Assembly (NCBI RefSeq): GCF_015234215.1
Contig: NZ_JADEKP010000001.1
Span: 930,001 to 994,000, forward strand
DNA: 64,000 nucleotides
DNA from: Clostridium chrysemydis
GTDB taxonomy: Bacteria > Bacillota > Clostridia > Clostridiales > Clostridiaceae
Direction: 5' to 3'
This document shows, piece after piece, positions 1 to 7,146 of the stretch. A program made the translations under genes and the position numbers. The number at the start of each line of letters is the position of its first letter. The first letter of the stretch is position 1. Below the pieces are notes generated by a model. That model ran no database searches. It was not told where the DNA came from and saw only the letters and a list, made by a program, of their open reading frames with translations.

Positions 1-41
1 GATTATAGCGATTGGTAAAAAGTTACCAGTTATATTAAAAA

Positions 42-73
42 GCCTACAAACTATTTTTCATGCCTACAAACTA
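42..73. repeat. Two direct repeats upstream of recombinase 1
   Basis: GCCTACAAACTA occurs at 42-53 and again at 62-73, exactly 20 bp apart and just before the recombinase leader. Related GCCAACAAAC motifs lie upstream of the second recombinase (39178-39256). They could be recombinase core or accessory sites, or operators. The function is inferred from position only. Confidence 0.4.
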
Positions 74-90
74 GTTGTTAGACATATGTG

Positions 91-142
91 AAAACACTTC
101 AATTCGCAATTACAGAAATGTATTTGACGAAAGGAGTGTTTT
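91..142 (+). promoter_or_regulatory. Leader hairpin burying the Shine-Dalgarno of recombinase 1
   Basis: AAAACACTTC (91-100) can pair with GGAGTGTTTT (133-142) in a 10-bp stem with one G-U pair. The 3' arm contains the GGAG ribosome binding site for the ATG at 148, so the folded leader should block initiation. The second recombinase has an equivalent structure with a different sequence. Confidence 0.5.
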
Positions 143-147
143 TTGTT

Positions 148-1149
148 ATGGCAAATTTATTAAAAAGTAAAAAAGACTTAGAATTTTACTTGGAAGATTT
201 CATGGAGTATTGTTCTTTAAAAGAATTAAGTAGGAAAACTATCAATAGTTATGAGTCAACTTTGATGTTGTTTTTTAAGTATCTAAAAGAGGAACATATG
301 GTGGCTAATGTAACTGAGGTAACTTTTGAGCATATTGGTGATTATCTAAAGTTTACAAAAGAAAGAGGTAAGTATTCATATGTATCAGATGATAAAACTG
401 TAGCTTATAATCATCCAGATTCAAGAAAGGATTTTGGAAAACCAATCAGTGATGCTACAATTAATAACTACATTAGAAATATGAAAGTATTTTTCAATTA
501 TTGTTTAGACAAGAGATATATTAAGAAATCGCCAATGGAAAAAGTTAAATTTGTTAAAGCTAAAAGAAAAATGAAAGAGGAGATTTCGGATTTAGAATTT
601 AAAGCTCTTATTAAAGCAATTAATGTTACCATATATAGTGAATATAGAGATTATACGATTATACAACTTATTTTTGACACTGGGATGAGGTTATCAGAAA
701 CATTAAATTTAAAGTTAGAAGACATTGATATTGAAAGAAGAACTATTTTGATTCCTGCTGAAATAAACAAAGGTAAAAAAGATAGATATGTATTCTTTAG
801 TAATACAATGTCAACCATCCTTAAAAAATGGTTACAATATAAGGATAGATATTGTACAAGTGAATGGTTATTTCCAACAAAAAAAGGTACTATCATAACA
901 GCAAGCAATTTTGAGAGAAACTTTAGACAATATAGAGAAAGAGCAGGCATAATTAAGAATATAACACCACATGGCCTACGCAATAATTTTGCTAAAAGAT
1001 TTTTATTAAGTGGTGGAGATATATTTATGCTTTCTAAAATATTAGGTCATAGTAGTGTTACTGTTACAGAACAAGCATATTTAGATGTTACAATGACGGA
1101 TATACGAAAATCATATCAAAGATACTCACCTTTAGAAAATATGAAATAA
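148..1149 (+). CDS. Tyrosine recombinase, XerC/D-like (element 1)
   Basis: A 333-residue tyrosine recombinase. A SAM-like core-binding N-domain (about residues 10-100) precedes the catalytic domain, in which R181, the HGLR box (H275, R278), H301 of LGHSS and nucleophile Y311 are all present. The ATG at 148 is chosen over the in-frame GTG at 88 because AAGGAG precedes it. It stands alone, and a rho-independent terminator follows at 1250. It is closely similar over its whole length to the recombinase at 39560-40570. Likely roles are resolution of plasmid multimers, or integration/cointegration of the phage-plasmid at repeats next to the gene. Which of these it does cannot be decided here. Confidence 0.9.
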   Translation: MANLLKSKKDLEFYLEDFMEYCSLKELSRKTINSYESTLMLFFKYLKEEHMVANVTEVTFEHIGDYLKFTKERGKYSYVSDDKTVAYNHPDSRKDFGKPISDATINNYIRNMKVFFNYCLDKRYIKKSPMEKVKFVKAKRKMKEEISDLEFKALIKAINVTIYSEYRDYTIIQLIFDTGMRLSETLNLKLEDIDIERRTILIPAEINKGKKDRYVFFSNTMSTILKKWLQYKDRYCTSEWLFPTKKGTIITASNFERNFRQYRERAGIIKNITPHGLRNNFAKRFLLSGGDIFMLSKILGHSSVTVTEQAYLDVTMTDIRKSYQRYSPLENMK

Positions 1150-1249
1150 AAACTATGTAAATTATTGTATATATATTTAAAGTTATGTTATCATATTAGT
1201 AAGTCAAGTGTTATATTGATACGTGGCTTATGGTTTGTTAATAAAGATT

Positions 1250-1288
1250 AAAGTAGCTTAACTTTGCGAGTGTGGGCTACTTTTTTTT
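1250..1288 (+). terminator. Terminator after recombinase 1
   Basis: AAGTAGC (1251-1257) pairs with GCTACTT (1276-1282), followed by a run of T. It ends the recombinase transcript and separates it from the noncoding region downstream. Confidence 0.75.
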
Positions 1289-1329
1289 ATGTAAAAAAAT
1301 AGTGATTTCTAACAAAAAAGCTTCACGTA

Positions 1330-1960
1330 AATGAAAAATGACATTACTTATACTTAAGCTTACCCTTAGGATAGCTCGTAGGAACATAGTTATAACAATG
1401 GGGGCACTTTTGTAGCATAAGTTGGGCTGGCGGCGTTATAATATCTTTTTTTACAGATTCATGAATATATTACATAAGCTTCTGAGATGCACTGTATCAT
1501 GAGGTAGATTATTTATAGTAACTTTTCTTTATTACAGTCTTAATAGAGTAACTAGCTTTGTGTGAGGCTGTTATAGATAATATTCATATAATAACTTACA
1601 CTTGATATTAATAGCTATTAAAAACCTGCAATAACTTTCAACAAGGGAAAGTAGGATTCAGGTTTTCGTATACAGATAGTATAATGCAACCATTTATGAA
1701 TATTATTGTAGAGAGATAACTTCACCCTGGGCTAGAGGAGCATGGGTATGCTCCGACACATTCATAGTAACTATACCTGAGTAGAAAGAATGGAGGTGGG
1801 CTCCATTCGCCAGGCAGTCATATAAGACTGGTATTTATATCAGTTACTATCATATACAGAAACTAACCAGTACAGTCTAAATTTTCATCATGTATGACTG
1901 CTCCTAGAGAGCAAAGGAATCATGAATGAAAATCAAAAGCTTTCTTTTAAATAATAACTT
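1330..1960 (+). ncRNA. Candidate large structured noncoding RNA
   Basis: No credible ORF lies between 1150 and 2170, but the DNA is dense in helices. Examples: AAAACCTG 1621-1628 with CAGGTTTT 1659-1666, enclosing ACTTTC 1634-1639 with GAAAGT 1647-1652; AATATTCATA 1579-1588 with TATGAATATT 1695-1704; GGAGCAT 1737-1743 with ATGCTCC 1748-1754; GAATGGAG 1788-1795 with CTCCATTC 1801-1808; GCAGTCATA 1814-1822 with TATGACTGC 1893-1901; and ATAGTAACT 1764-1772 with AGTTACTAT 1842-1850, which would form a pseudoknot with the previous helix. Local GC is higher than around it. The size, complexity and phage setting recall the ornate phage/plasmid RNAs ROOL and GOLLD. Family membership and strand are inferred, not shown. 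Confidence 0.5.
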
Positions 1961-1975
1961 ATATTCATTTTAATA

Positions 1976-2009
1976 TAGTATCTAGCAAATTTTATATTTG
2001 CTAATACTA
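1976..2009. terminator. Long hairpin after the structured region
   Basis: TAGTAT plus TAGCAAAT (1976-1990) pair with ATTTGCTA plus ATACTA (1996-2009), giving about 14 bp with one bulged C and a TTTAT loop. There is no T-run after it, so it is not a textbook terminator. It may mark the 3' end of the RNA or be a processing hairpin. Confidence 0.4.
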
Positions 2010-2094
2010 TATATACATATAGTTAGTAGGCCATTTTGACCTATGGCTAATTGTAATAAGCAAAGCCGCTACAGCTATTGAAAAGACTAGCTTT

Positions 2095-2129
2095 TAGCCA
2101 TGTGCCAAATGCTATAGCCATGGGCCAAA
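2095..2129. repeat. Two 15-bp direct repeats, 20 bp apart
   Basis: TAGCCATGTGCCAAA (2095-2109) and TAGCCATGGGCCAAA (2115-2129) differ at one base. An inverted partial copy (TATGGCTA) lies at 2043-2050. They may be iterons or a partition/operator site near the replication genes. Confidence 0.4.
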
Positions 2130-2151
2130 AATGGATATAAGAAATGGATAT

Positions 2152-2187
2152 AAAAAAGACTGATCCTCTAGTGATCAGTCTTTTTTC
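2152..2187. terminator. Bidirectional terminator
   Basis: A-run, GACTGATC (2158-2165), GATCAGTC (2173-2180), T-run. It is symmetrical, so it can end transcripts from the left and the leftward repressor transcript, whose stop codon lies inside it. Confidence 0.75.
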
Positions 2188-2330
2188 TTGTCTGCATATT
2201 CTCTCATTACCAAAGTTATTAATGAGTTTAATGTAAGTCCTTTTTTCTTAGCAAGCTGTTCTAGCTCAGCTTTAAATTCCTTCTCTAGGGTTAACGGATA
2301 TCTTGTTTTACTATCTTTAATTGCTCCCAT
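2175..2330 (-). CDS. Ribbon-helix-helix transcriptional repressor (element 1)
   Basis: A 51-residue protein read on the minus strand. A short basic N-terminus leads into a strand-like RYPLTL segment, then an amphipathic helix (EKEFKAELEQLAKKK), a turn (GLTLNS) and a second helix, which is the Arc/CopG-type ribbon-helix-helix pattern. GGAGC precedes the ATG. The upstream region holds four TGATATCA-type half-sites in two pairs with 11-bp phasing, overlapping a divergent promoter. Autoregulation together with control of the rightward replication operon is therefore likely. An equivalent gene and arrangement occur in element 2 at 45538-45827. Confidence 0.75.
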   Translation of the reverse strand: MGAIKDSKTRYPLTLEKEFKAELEQLAKKKGLTLNSLITLVMREYADKKKD

Positions 2331-2376
2331 TTGTATTCGCTCCTTAAATGATTATCTACTTATAATATACCATAGC

Positions 2377-2432
2377 TGATATCAAAAAGATATCACTTTT
2401 TCATTGACAAGCTGATATCAACTTGATATCAT
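2377..2432. promoter_or_regulatory. Divergent promoter with phased TGATATCA operators
   Basis: Half-sites lie at 2377-2384, 2388-2395, 2413-2420 and 2424-2431, with each pair 11 bp apart, as expected for ribbon-helix-helix dimers binding side by side. A rightward promoter fits TTGACA (2404-2409), a 17-bp spacer and TATCAT (2427-2432), with its -10 covered by the last half-site. A leftward promoter for the repressor can be read around 2361-2395. Bound repressor should shut both. Confidence 0.7.
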
Positions 2433-2858
2433 ATATTTATAGGAAACATATTCCTGAAAAAAGTTTTATTATTTTCAAGAATTAGGAGTCTATTTTTTAT
2501 AGGCCACGTATTATATAATATAAGGTTTCAAAAAAGAAGTCGGAAATGGAAGGAGCCCGAGGGTATAGGAGTGCGCCGACTGATTGAAAGGATAGTTATT
2601 ACAGCACAAGTAAATGAATAAGTACTGACTTAAGGAACACAGAGAAAGCTGAATAGCAGGAAACGGATAAGTAGGTGGAACAGGAATTAAAAGAAGACAT
2701 AATGACTATTAAGTACGAAATTTGAAAAAAGTTTTTATATGAAATGTGTAAGAATACAACAGAAAGCAGTAATGATAGAGTGTAGAACAAATTAAAGTAA
2801 ATTTTTTTATAACCAACGTGGCCACTGAGCCAACAAAAAAGAAAAGGAGCAATTAAGA
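2433..2858 (+). other. Noncoding leader between promoter and replication genes
   Basis: About 425 bp without a convincing ORF. AGTCGG near 2538 can pair with CCGACT near 2575 around a purine-rich loop with SD-like GGAGG/GGAG runs. The rest is A-rich and could be a replication origin or an antisense-controlled leader. No iterons are obvious inside it. Confidence 0.3.
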
Positions 2859-3002
2859 ATGAAAGATGTATTTGTAAAAATGAGAGCAACTAAGGATGAG
2901 AGAGAACAAGTATCAAAATTAGCTAATAAAAAGGGAATGACAGTAAGTGAATACTTAAGACATTTAATAATGAAAGACCAGTTGAGTGTGGAGGCTAAAT
3001 AG
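2859..3002 (+). CDS. Small Arc/CopG-like protein
   Basis: A 47-residue protein starting with a short strand (KDVFVKMRAT), followed by a helix rich in E and K and a GMTVSEYLRHLIM helix. This again is a ribbon-helix-helix type of DNA-binding protein. AAAAGGAG lies 8 bp before the ATG. It is the first gene of the operon running to 4262, with 1 bp between its stop and the next start. Copy-number or relaxosome-type accessory roles are usual for such proteins beside replication genes. No specific function can be assigned. Confidence 0.65.
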   Translation: MKDVFVKMRATKDEREQVSKLANKKGMTVSEYLRHLIMKDQLSVEAK

Positions 3003-3003
3003 A

Positions 3004-3381
3004 ATGATTGAAATAGATTTTGCAACTTATAACAAGATACTATTTGAAGCAACACCTCATGCATTAGCAGTTTATATGTATGCATTAAGCAAAGTTGAAG
3101 ATGTGGACATAGTTGTTTTAAATAAATCTGAAATGAGAAGAAATACGTACTTGAGTGCAGCAACACAAAATAGAGCATTAAAGGCGTTAAATGAACTTGG
3201 ATTATTAGAACCAGTTGCCGATGAGAGGTTTGAAAATCACTACTTCGTTTATAGAGAACCAACAACAGAAGAGATAAGGCAATTAGAACAAGAAATCATA
3301 GAAGAAACTAGTTCAAGTAATAGAGGGAAAGGAGCTAAGATAATAGATATAGCTTCACTAAAAAGGAGTAACAGACGATGA
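3004..3381 (+). CDS. Winged-helix protein of the replication operon
   Basis: 125 residues from the ATG at 3004, which has GGAGG at 2989. A longer in-frame reading from 2986 overlaps the previous gene and has no better signal. Residues 1-80 look like a winged helix (YMYALSKVEDVD, SEMRRNTYLSAATQNRALKAL, a wing with NHYFVYREP), resembling N-terminal domains of plasmid initiator proteins. The C-terminus is charged and Ser/Arg-rich. Its last 4 bp overlap the next gene, implying coupled translation. It may load on the origin or regulate the initiator. Confidence 0.6.
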   Translation: MIEIDFATYNKILFEATPHALAVYMYALSKVEDVDIVVLNKSEMRRNTYLSAATQNRALKALNELGLLEPVADERFENHYFVYREPTTEEIRQLEQEIIEETSSSNRGKGAKIIDIASLKRSNRR

Positions 3382-4262
3382 GTAAAGCAAGAGTAATAAA
3401 CATGAACAATGCAAAGATAAAAAAGAGATTGATAGAGAAAAAGAACTTTATAATGATAGATAATGATTTTAGAAGAGAAATAGTTAAGAGTTGCGGTGCA
3501 TCTGCTCTAGTAGTTTATTTAGAACTTGAAAGTAGATTAAATACAAAGACAGGGTTATGTTGCCCGGCTATATTAGAAATATCAAACTCAACAGGCCTAG
3601 GAGAAAGAACCGTTAAGAGAGCATTAAAACAATTAAAGGAAGCAAGGTTCCTAGACTGGGTATCTGTTAAATCTAAAAATAATGCATTTAAAAATAATGA
3701 ATACTTCTTTATGTATCCATCGATTACAAGTTCACAAGTTGAGGTAGAAGAAGTAAATGAAACTGTAGAAGAAATAAAGCCAGTAGAAACTGTGCAACAG
3801 CATATGCAAAAGGTTGGGCCAGTTATGAGCGCTAAGCTTAATGCAGAATTATTAAGAAAAATGCCACCACCAATGACACCTAAAATAAAAGAAATGATTA
3901 GCAAAAAAGAAGAGCCAAAGGTAGAGCAACTTAATGAAAATAGAGCAATTACTAAGGAAGAAGAAGTTAAACTAATTAGCAGACTTATTAAAAAGATTAA
4001 CGATATAGAACCAGATACTATAAGCCAAAGTAAAATACAACAAATAAAATCATATGTTAAAAATGAGAATGGATATGTAGCAGAAGCTAAGAAACTTAAT
4101 GATAAAATACAATCACTGGCTATAATTTCGTATTATGATTGGGAAGAAGATAGGCACGTAAAGCAAATAAGAAAAGGCTGTGAAAAAGTATTTCAAATTG
4201 ATTTAGATAAGAACACTATTATAACAGTAGAAACAGAAATAAGAAAAAAAGCTATTGCATAG
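3378..4262 (+). CDS. Probable replication initiator (winged-helix)
   Basis: 294 residues. Residues about 25-115 form a RepA/DnaD-like winged-helix domain: FIMIDNDFRRE, LVVYLELESR, CCPAILEIS, STGLGERTVKRALKQLKEA. An acidic linker (about 120-190) and a helical C-domain follow. The arrangement matches replication initiators of low-GC Gram-positive plasmids and phages that replicate as plasmids. It overlaps the upstream gene by 4 bp and is followed by a large hairpin at 4272. No iteron cluster was recognised in or right next to the gene, so the origin remains unassigned. Confidence 0.6.
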   Translation: MSKARVINMNNAKIKKRLIEKKNFIMIDNDFRREIVKSCGASALVVYLELESRLNTKTGLCCPAILEISNSTGLGERTVKRALKQLKEARFLDWVSVKSKNNAFKNNEYFFMYPSITSSQVEVEEVNETVEEIKPVETVQQHMQKVGPVMSAKLNAELLRKMPPPMTPKIKEMISKKEEPKVEQLNENRAITKEEEVKLISRLIKKINDIEPDTISQSKIQQIKSYVKNENGYVAEAKKLNDKIQSLAIISYYDWEEDRHVKQIRKGCEKVFQIDLDKNTIITVETEIRKKAIA

Positions 4263-4271
4263 CAACAACTT

Positions 4272-4324
4272 CCTTATCAATGATATTAAATTAATCTAGC
4301 AAATTAATTATACCATTGATAAGG
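4272..4324 (+). terminator. Large hairpin after the replication operon
   Basis: CCTTATCAAT (4272-4281) pairs perfectly with ATTGATAAGG (4315-4324), and an inner AT-rich helix is possible. An A-run rather than a T-run follows, so termination would be weak. It may instead be a processing site or attenuator. Confidence 0.45.
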
Positions 4325-4365
4325 GAAAAAATAAAGACTAAAGCATAAAAAAGGAGTAGATATCA

Positions 4366-5160
4366 ATGGTAAAAATCAAGAATGAATTAAAGAATATGGA
4401 AATTAAAATGAGCATAATTGAAAAGGAGGCTATGTTCTTCATAGATATGTATACTACAGCACCAAATGCAGAAATTAAAGCAAGAGCTTTAAGAGAAATA
4501 GAGAGTAGAAAAATGGAACTGGAAGAAGTAGGAACAGTTATAGAGAATTTAAAAGAGCAAGTTAAAACAGTTAACTCTGTGAAATTATTAAAAGTATCTG
4601 ATTTATACAATAGAAGCGATAAGTGTAAAATTACAGTAAATGAAGCAGGATTGCTTGAAATAGTTAAAGATGAAATAATAGCACAGACAGTTGAGATAGC
4701 AGAAACAGTAACTTTAGATGAGAAAGAGTTTTGGAAGCTAGTTGAAGCAGAAGAAAAGAAGATGGCTGATAAATCAAGAATATCCCTAGTAAAAGAGATA
4801 TTCGGGTTTGATATATCATCTATTCCTAATTCTAAAGCAAAGGAAATTGGAGAAGATGAATATGTGGATTTAGAAAAATTAACTTATGAAGATGAGGAAA
4901 TCTGGAAGACTATCAAAAGCACAAAGTATCAAGTATCAACATTGGGACGTGTGAGAAACTCTGTAACTTTTGAAATAGTTAAACCATTTAAATCTAACAA
5001 TATCATGATTGTTAAGCTAGATAATTCATATTTACCACTTGCAGGTTTAATCTTTAGTCTATTCAATAAAGAAGTAGCTAGAGATATAGAACATATAGAT
5101 AATGATATTACTAATAATCACATATTGAACTTAAGAAAACATGAAGCATTAGTAGCTTAA
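4366..5160 (+). CDS. Coiled-coil protein with C-terminal NUMOD4/HNH-like segment
   Basis: 264 residues. Residues 1-75 are strongly helical and coiled-coil-like. Around residues 180-205, EEIWKTIKSTKYQVSTLGRV matches the NUMOD4 DNA-binding motif of homing endonucleases. Near the end IEHIDNDITNNHILNLR resembles the H-N-N part of an HNH active site, but the usual second half is missing. It looks like a host gene that captured, or was fused to, a decayed HNH homing module. AAGGAG precedes the ATG. The function of the N-terminal part is unknown. Confidence 0.55.
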   Translation: MVKIKNELKNMEIKMSIIEKEAMFFIDMYTTAPNAEIKARALREIESRKMELEEVGTVIENLKEQVKTVNSVKLLKVSDLYNRSDKCKITVNEAGLLEIVKDEIIAQTVEIAETVTLDEKEFWKLVEAEEKKMADKSRISLVKEIFGFDISSIPNSKAKEIGEDEYVDLEKLTYEDEEIWKTIKSTKYQVSTLGRVRNSVTFEIVKPFKSNNIMIVKLDNSYLPLAGLIFSLFNKEVARDIEHIDNDITNNHILNLRKHEALVA

Positions 5161-5175
5161 GCTTAGGAGAATAAC

Positions 5176-5358
5176 ATGAAAAAACATACACTAAAAAAGA
5201 TAAATAGAATTAGAGAAATAATGCTTAAAAAGGGTTATGCAAGATATACAGAGGAAGCTTTAAATGAATATTACATGATAAATGGGAATTATGATAACAT
5301 AAGTGAATTACAGATATTAAACACATGTATAGCAATGGCACAGAGAGAAGTAGATTAA
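5176..5358 (+). CDS. Hypothetical small protein
   Basis: 60 residues, predicted all-helical (KKINRIREIMLKKGYARYTEEALNEYYM) with no recognised motif. TAGGAG precedes the ATG and it follows the previous gene by 15 bp, so it is probably in the same transcript. A short T-rich run after the stop may terminate transcription. Function unknown. Confidence 0.55.
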   Translation: MKKHTLKKINRIREIMLKKGYARYTEEALNEYYMINGNYDNISELQILNTCIAMAQREVD

Positions 5359-5418
5359 TTTCTACTTCTTTTTTATGCACAATTTTCCTTTTGAAATATT
5401 ATAAAGGACTTTTCTCAC

Positions 5419-5449
5419 AGTAATACAGTTTATGAAAAAGCAATTACGG
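5419..5449 (+). promoter_or_regulatory. AGTAATAC leader element before HNH gene
   Basis: AGTAATAC (5419-5426) begins a short element in which GTAAT pairs with ATTAC, placed directly before the GGAGGAGGAG ribosome binding site. Related elements precede the genes at 5941 and 15428. It may control translation or mark the edge of an inserted nuclease cassette. Confidence 0.4.
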
Positions 5450-5463
5450 AGGAGGAGAGTCTA

Positions 5464-5883
5464 ATGACCTATAACATCAAGAAGATAGATAGCCTATATG
5501 AATACTTGAGAAAATCCAAATGCATTGCTGCGTGGAAAAAAGCTTCATTTAGGGCAAGCAATAAGAAATGTGCTGTAACAAGAAGGGTTAATGACCTAGA
5601 GATACATCATCTTCATAAACCATTTATAGCAATAGTAAGGGAATCGTTAGAGGAACTGGGATTAGAAGAAAAGTGGAAAGTACATGAATACTCACAAGAA
5701 GAACTTTTGCTGATCCAATTAAAGGTGAAAGACCTACATAAAAAATATGGACCTGGTGTAGTAATGCATAAGCGTATTCATAGCCTTTTACATAAAGAAT
5801 ATGGAATGCAACCAACTAAAGAAGAGTTTTATGAGTTCAAGAGAAACTTTCTAAATAAAAAATATAGTACTGTGTGTAAATAA
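5464..5883 (+). CDS. HNH-type endonuclease, probable homing nuclease
   Basis: 139 residues with CAVTRRVNDLEIHHL (about 38-52) supplying the first HH of an HNH site and HKRIHSLLHKEYG (about 100-112) supplying the downstream histidines. The spacing resembles stand-alone phage HNH proteins. A very strong ribosome binding site precedes it, together with the AGTAATAC element. It stands between small unrelated genes, the usual position of a free-standing homing endonuclease. Whether it is active is unknown. Confidence 0.65.
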   Translation: MTYNIKKIDSLYEYLRKSKCIAAWKKASFRASNKKCAVTRRVNDLEIHHLHKPFIAIVRESLEELGLEEKWKVHEYSQEELLLIQLKVKDLHKKYGPGVVMHKRIHSLLHKEYGMQPTKEEFYEFKRNFLNKKYSTVCK

Positions 5884-5895
5884 ATAAAACTCTCC

Positions 5896-5924
5896 AGTAA
5901 TACTTCGTATGAAGACCCAATTAC
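5896..5924 (+). promoter_or_regulatory. AGTAATAC hairpin before PD-(D/E)XK gene
   Basis: AGTAATAC starts at 5896. GTAAT (5897-5901) pairs with ATTAC (5920-5924), enclosing CTTC (5903-5906) with GAAG (5911-5914). It lies immediately upstream of the AAAGGAGAG ribosome binding site of the next gene. Confidence 0.45.
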
Positions 5925-5940
5925 AAAGGAGAGATTTATC

Positions 5941-6459
5941 ATGAACAATAAGAATTACTTTAAAAACAGTAACAATTATGCAGAAATAGGTGCAGCAGAA
6001 ATAACTAAATACCTAGAATCAACAGGGTGGAATGTAACAAATGTAGAAGGAGATAAAGCATATCAGATACTTGATATAGACCTAGTAGCAGAAAAAGATG
6101 GTGAAACAGTTACTATTGAAATCAAGGCTGATACCTATAAGAATACGCCTAATTATTTTTGTGAGACAGTATCTAACACAAGCAAAGGCACAAAGGGGTG
6201 CTTTTATGCTACTAAGTCAGATTACATTTTTTATTATTTCATGGAAAAGTACGAACTTCATGTAATACCAACACAAGAGGCTCAAACATGGCTAAGATTA
6301 AATGAATCAAATTACAAAGAGGTTTCAGTTAAAACTACTGGATCTAAAGGAGAGTTTTGGTACTCAAATCAAGGTAGGTTAGTTAAACAATCAGATCTAC
6401 AAAGTGCAGTAGATGTTCAAATAATAGACTTTAAACAATATTTTAATATAGCATGCTAA
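5941..6459 (+). CDS. PD-(D/E)XK-fold nuclease-like protein
   Basis: 172 residues. ILDIDLVAE (about 43-51) followed by VTIEIKAD (about 57-64) gives the D...(E)xK pattern of restriction-like nucleases, after an N-terminal helix (GAAEITKYLEST). Family members include Holliday-junction resolvase-like and homing nucleases. The preceding hairpin element is shared with other mobile nuclease genes of this phage, which suggests a mobile origin. The substrate is unknown. Confidence 0.55.
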   Translation: MNNKNYFKNSNNYAEIGAAEITKYLESTGWNVTNVEGDKAYQILDIDLVAEKDGETVTIEIKADTYKNTPNYFCETVSNTSKGTKGCFYATKSDYIFYYFMEKYELHVIPTQEAQTWLRLNESNYKEVSVKTTGSKGEFWYSNQGRLVKQSDLQSAVDVQIIDFKQYFNIAC

Positions 6460-6475
6460 AAAAGGAGAAATGACT

Positions 6476-6730
6476 ATGATTATATCTAAAATAGTGAATG
6501 ATTTTAAAAGGATGGAAAAGGCAGACGAATTATTTACAAAGGCTCTAATTGATTTAGAGCGTCACAATTATACAGGAGCAATTAAAACAATTGAAGAGCT
6601 CCTTAAAGTAAGTATATCAATAGAGCAGAGGGCAGGAGCAATGTTTTTAATGAGCTTAGCACAAACTGCTGATGTATTTTTAACTAAGGTAATATTAAAA
6701 GAAATGTATGATGTTGAAGGAGTTAACTAA
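6476..6730 (+). CDS. Hypothetical helical protein
   Basis: 84 residues from the second of two nearby ATGs, chosen because AAGGAG is then 8 bp away. The predicted helices (RMEKADELFTKALIDLE, GAIKTIEELLKV) resemble a single tetratricopeptide-like hairpin. It belongs to the cluster of small genes running into the sigma gene. No function is recognised. Confidence 0.5.
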   Translation: MIISKIVNDFKRMEKADELFTKALIDLERHNYTGAIKTIEELLKVSISIEQRAGAMFLMSLAQTADVFLTKVILKEMYDVEGVN

Positions 6731-6731
6731 T

Positions 6732-6875
6732 ATGAATAAGAGTATAACTGAAATAAGAGAAGAAATAAGAATCATGAATGAGAAAAATCTAATATTTGCT
6801 TCTAAATGCAAAATAGGATTTACCATTTTATCAGTATTTTTAATAATTTTAACTTTATCGTTAGCTATTTTTTAA
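6732..6875 (+). CDS. Small single-pass membrane protein
   Basis: 47 residues: a charged N-terminal helix (about 1-25) and one hydrophobic C-terminal segment (about 29-46, FTILSVFLIILTLSLAIF). AAGGAG precedes the ATG by about 10 bp, overlapping the end of the previous gene. Tail-anchored topology is likely. Function unknown. Confidence 0.5.
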   Translation: MNKSITEIREEIRIMNEKNLIFASKCKIGFTILSVFLIILTLSLAIF

Positions 6876-6887
6876 GGAGAAGAAATA

Positions 6888-7007
6888 ATGATAATTATAA
6901 CAAATGAAAAGCAAAGAGAAGCAATAGTAACAAGAGAAAAAAATGGAGAAAAACTTAAAAAAAGTAATTCTTACCAGTATGATTTTAATTATAACTTTAA
7001 TTATTGA
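6888..7007 (+). CDS. Possible 39-residue peptide
   Basis: It has a good ribosome binding site (AAGGAG, 9 bp before the ATG) but overlaps the next ORF for 65 bp in another frame. It is rich in N and Y at the C-terminus and has no recognised domain. It may be a translated leader coupling expression of the following gene. Confidence 0.3.
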   Translation: MIIITNEKQREAIVTREKNGEKLKKSNSYQYDFNYNFNY

Positions 7008-7146
7008 TAGCATATTTATAAGAGCATCATTAGCGTTATTTCTAGCACTGTTCTGTTTATGTACTATCATGGTTAGAAAGAGAGTTGATGATGAATTTCT
7101 AACTGAATCAGAAATCATACTTAAGGAGGACTTGCTTATTGAATAA
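6943..7146 (+). CDS. Small membrane protein upstream of the sigma gene
   Basis: 67 residues with two closely spaced hydrophobic stretches (about 8-24 and 28-44) and an acidic tail. Its ribosome binding site is poor, so it may depend on translation of the overlapping 39-residue frame. Its end overlaps the sigma gene start by 8 bp. A membrane-linked regulator such as an anti-sigma peptide is conceivable from position alone. This is inference. Confidence 0.45.
   Translation: MEKNLKKVILTSMILIITLIIDSIFIRASLALFLALFCLCTIMVRKRVDDEFLTESEIILKEDLLIE

Noticed and set aside
1150-2170. Group I or group II intron
   Set aside because: No intron-encoded protein, no recognisable domain V or P7 core, and no interrupted host gene on the two sides.
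2188-2379. 63-codon plus-strand ORF
   Set aside because: It is antisense to the ribbon-helix-helix repressor (2175-2330, minus), which has a proper ribosome binding site, terminator and operators.
2599-3265. Overlapping minus-strand ORFs
   Set aside because: Antisense to the replication operon, with no ribosome binding sites and phenylalanine/leucine-rich shadow composition.
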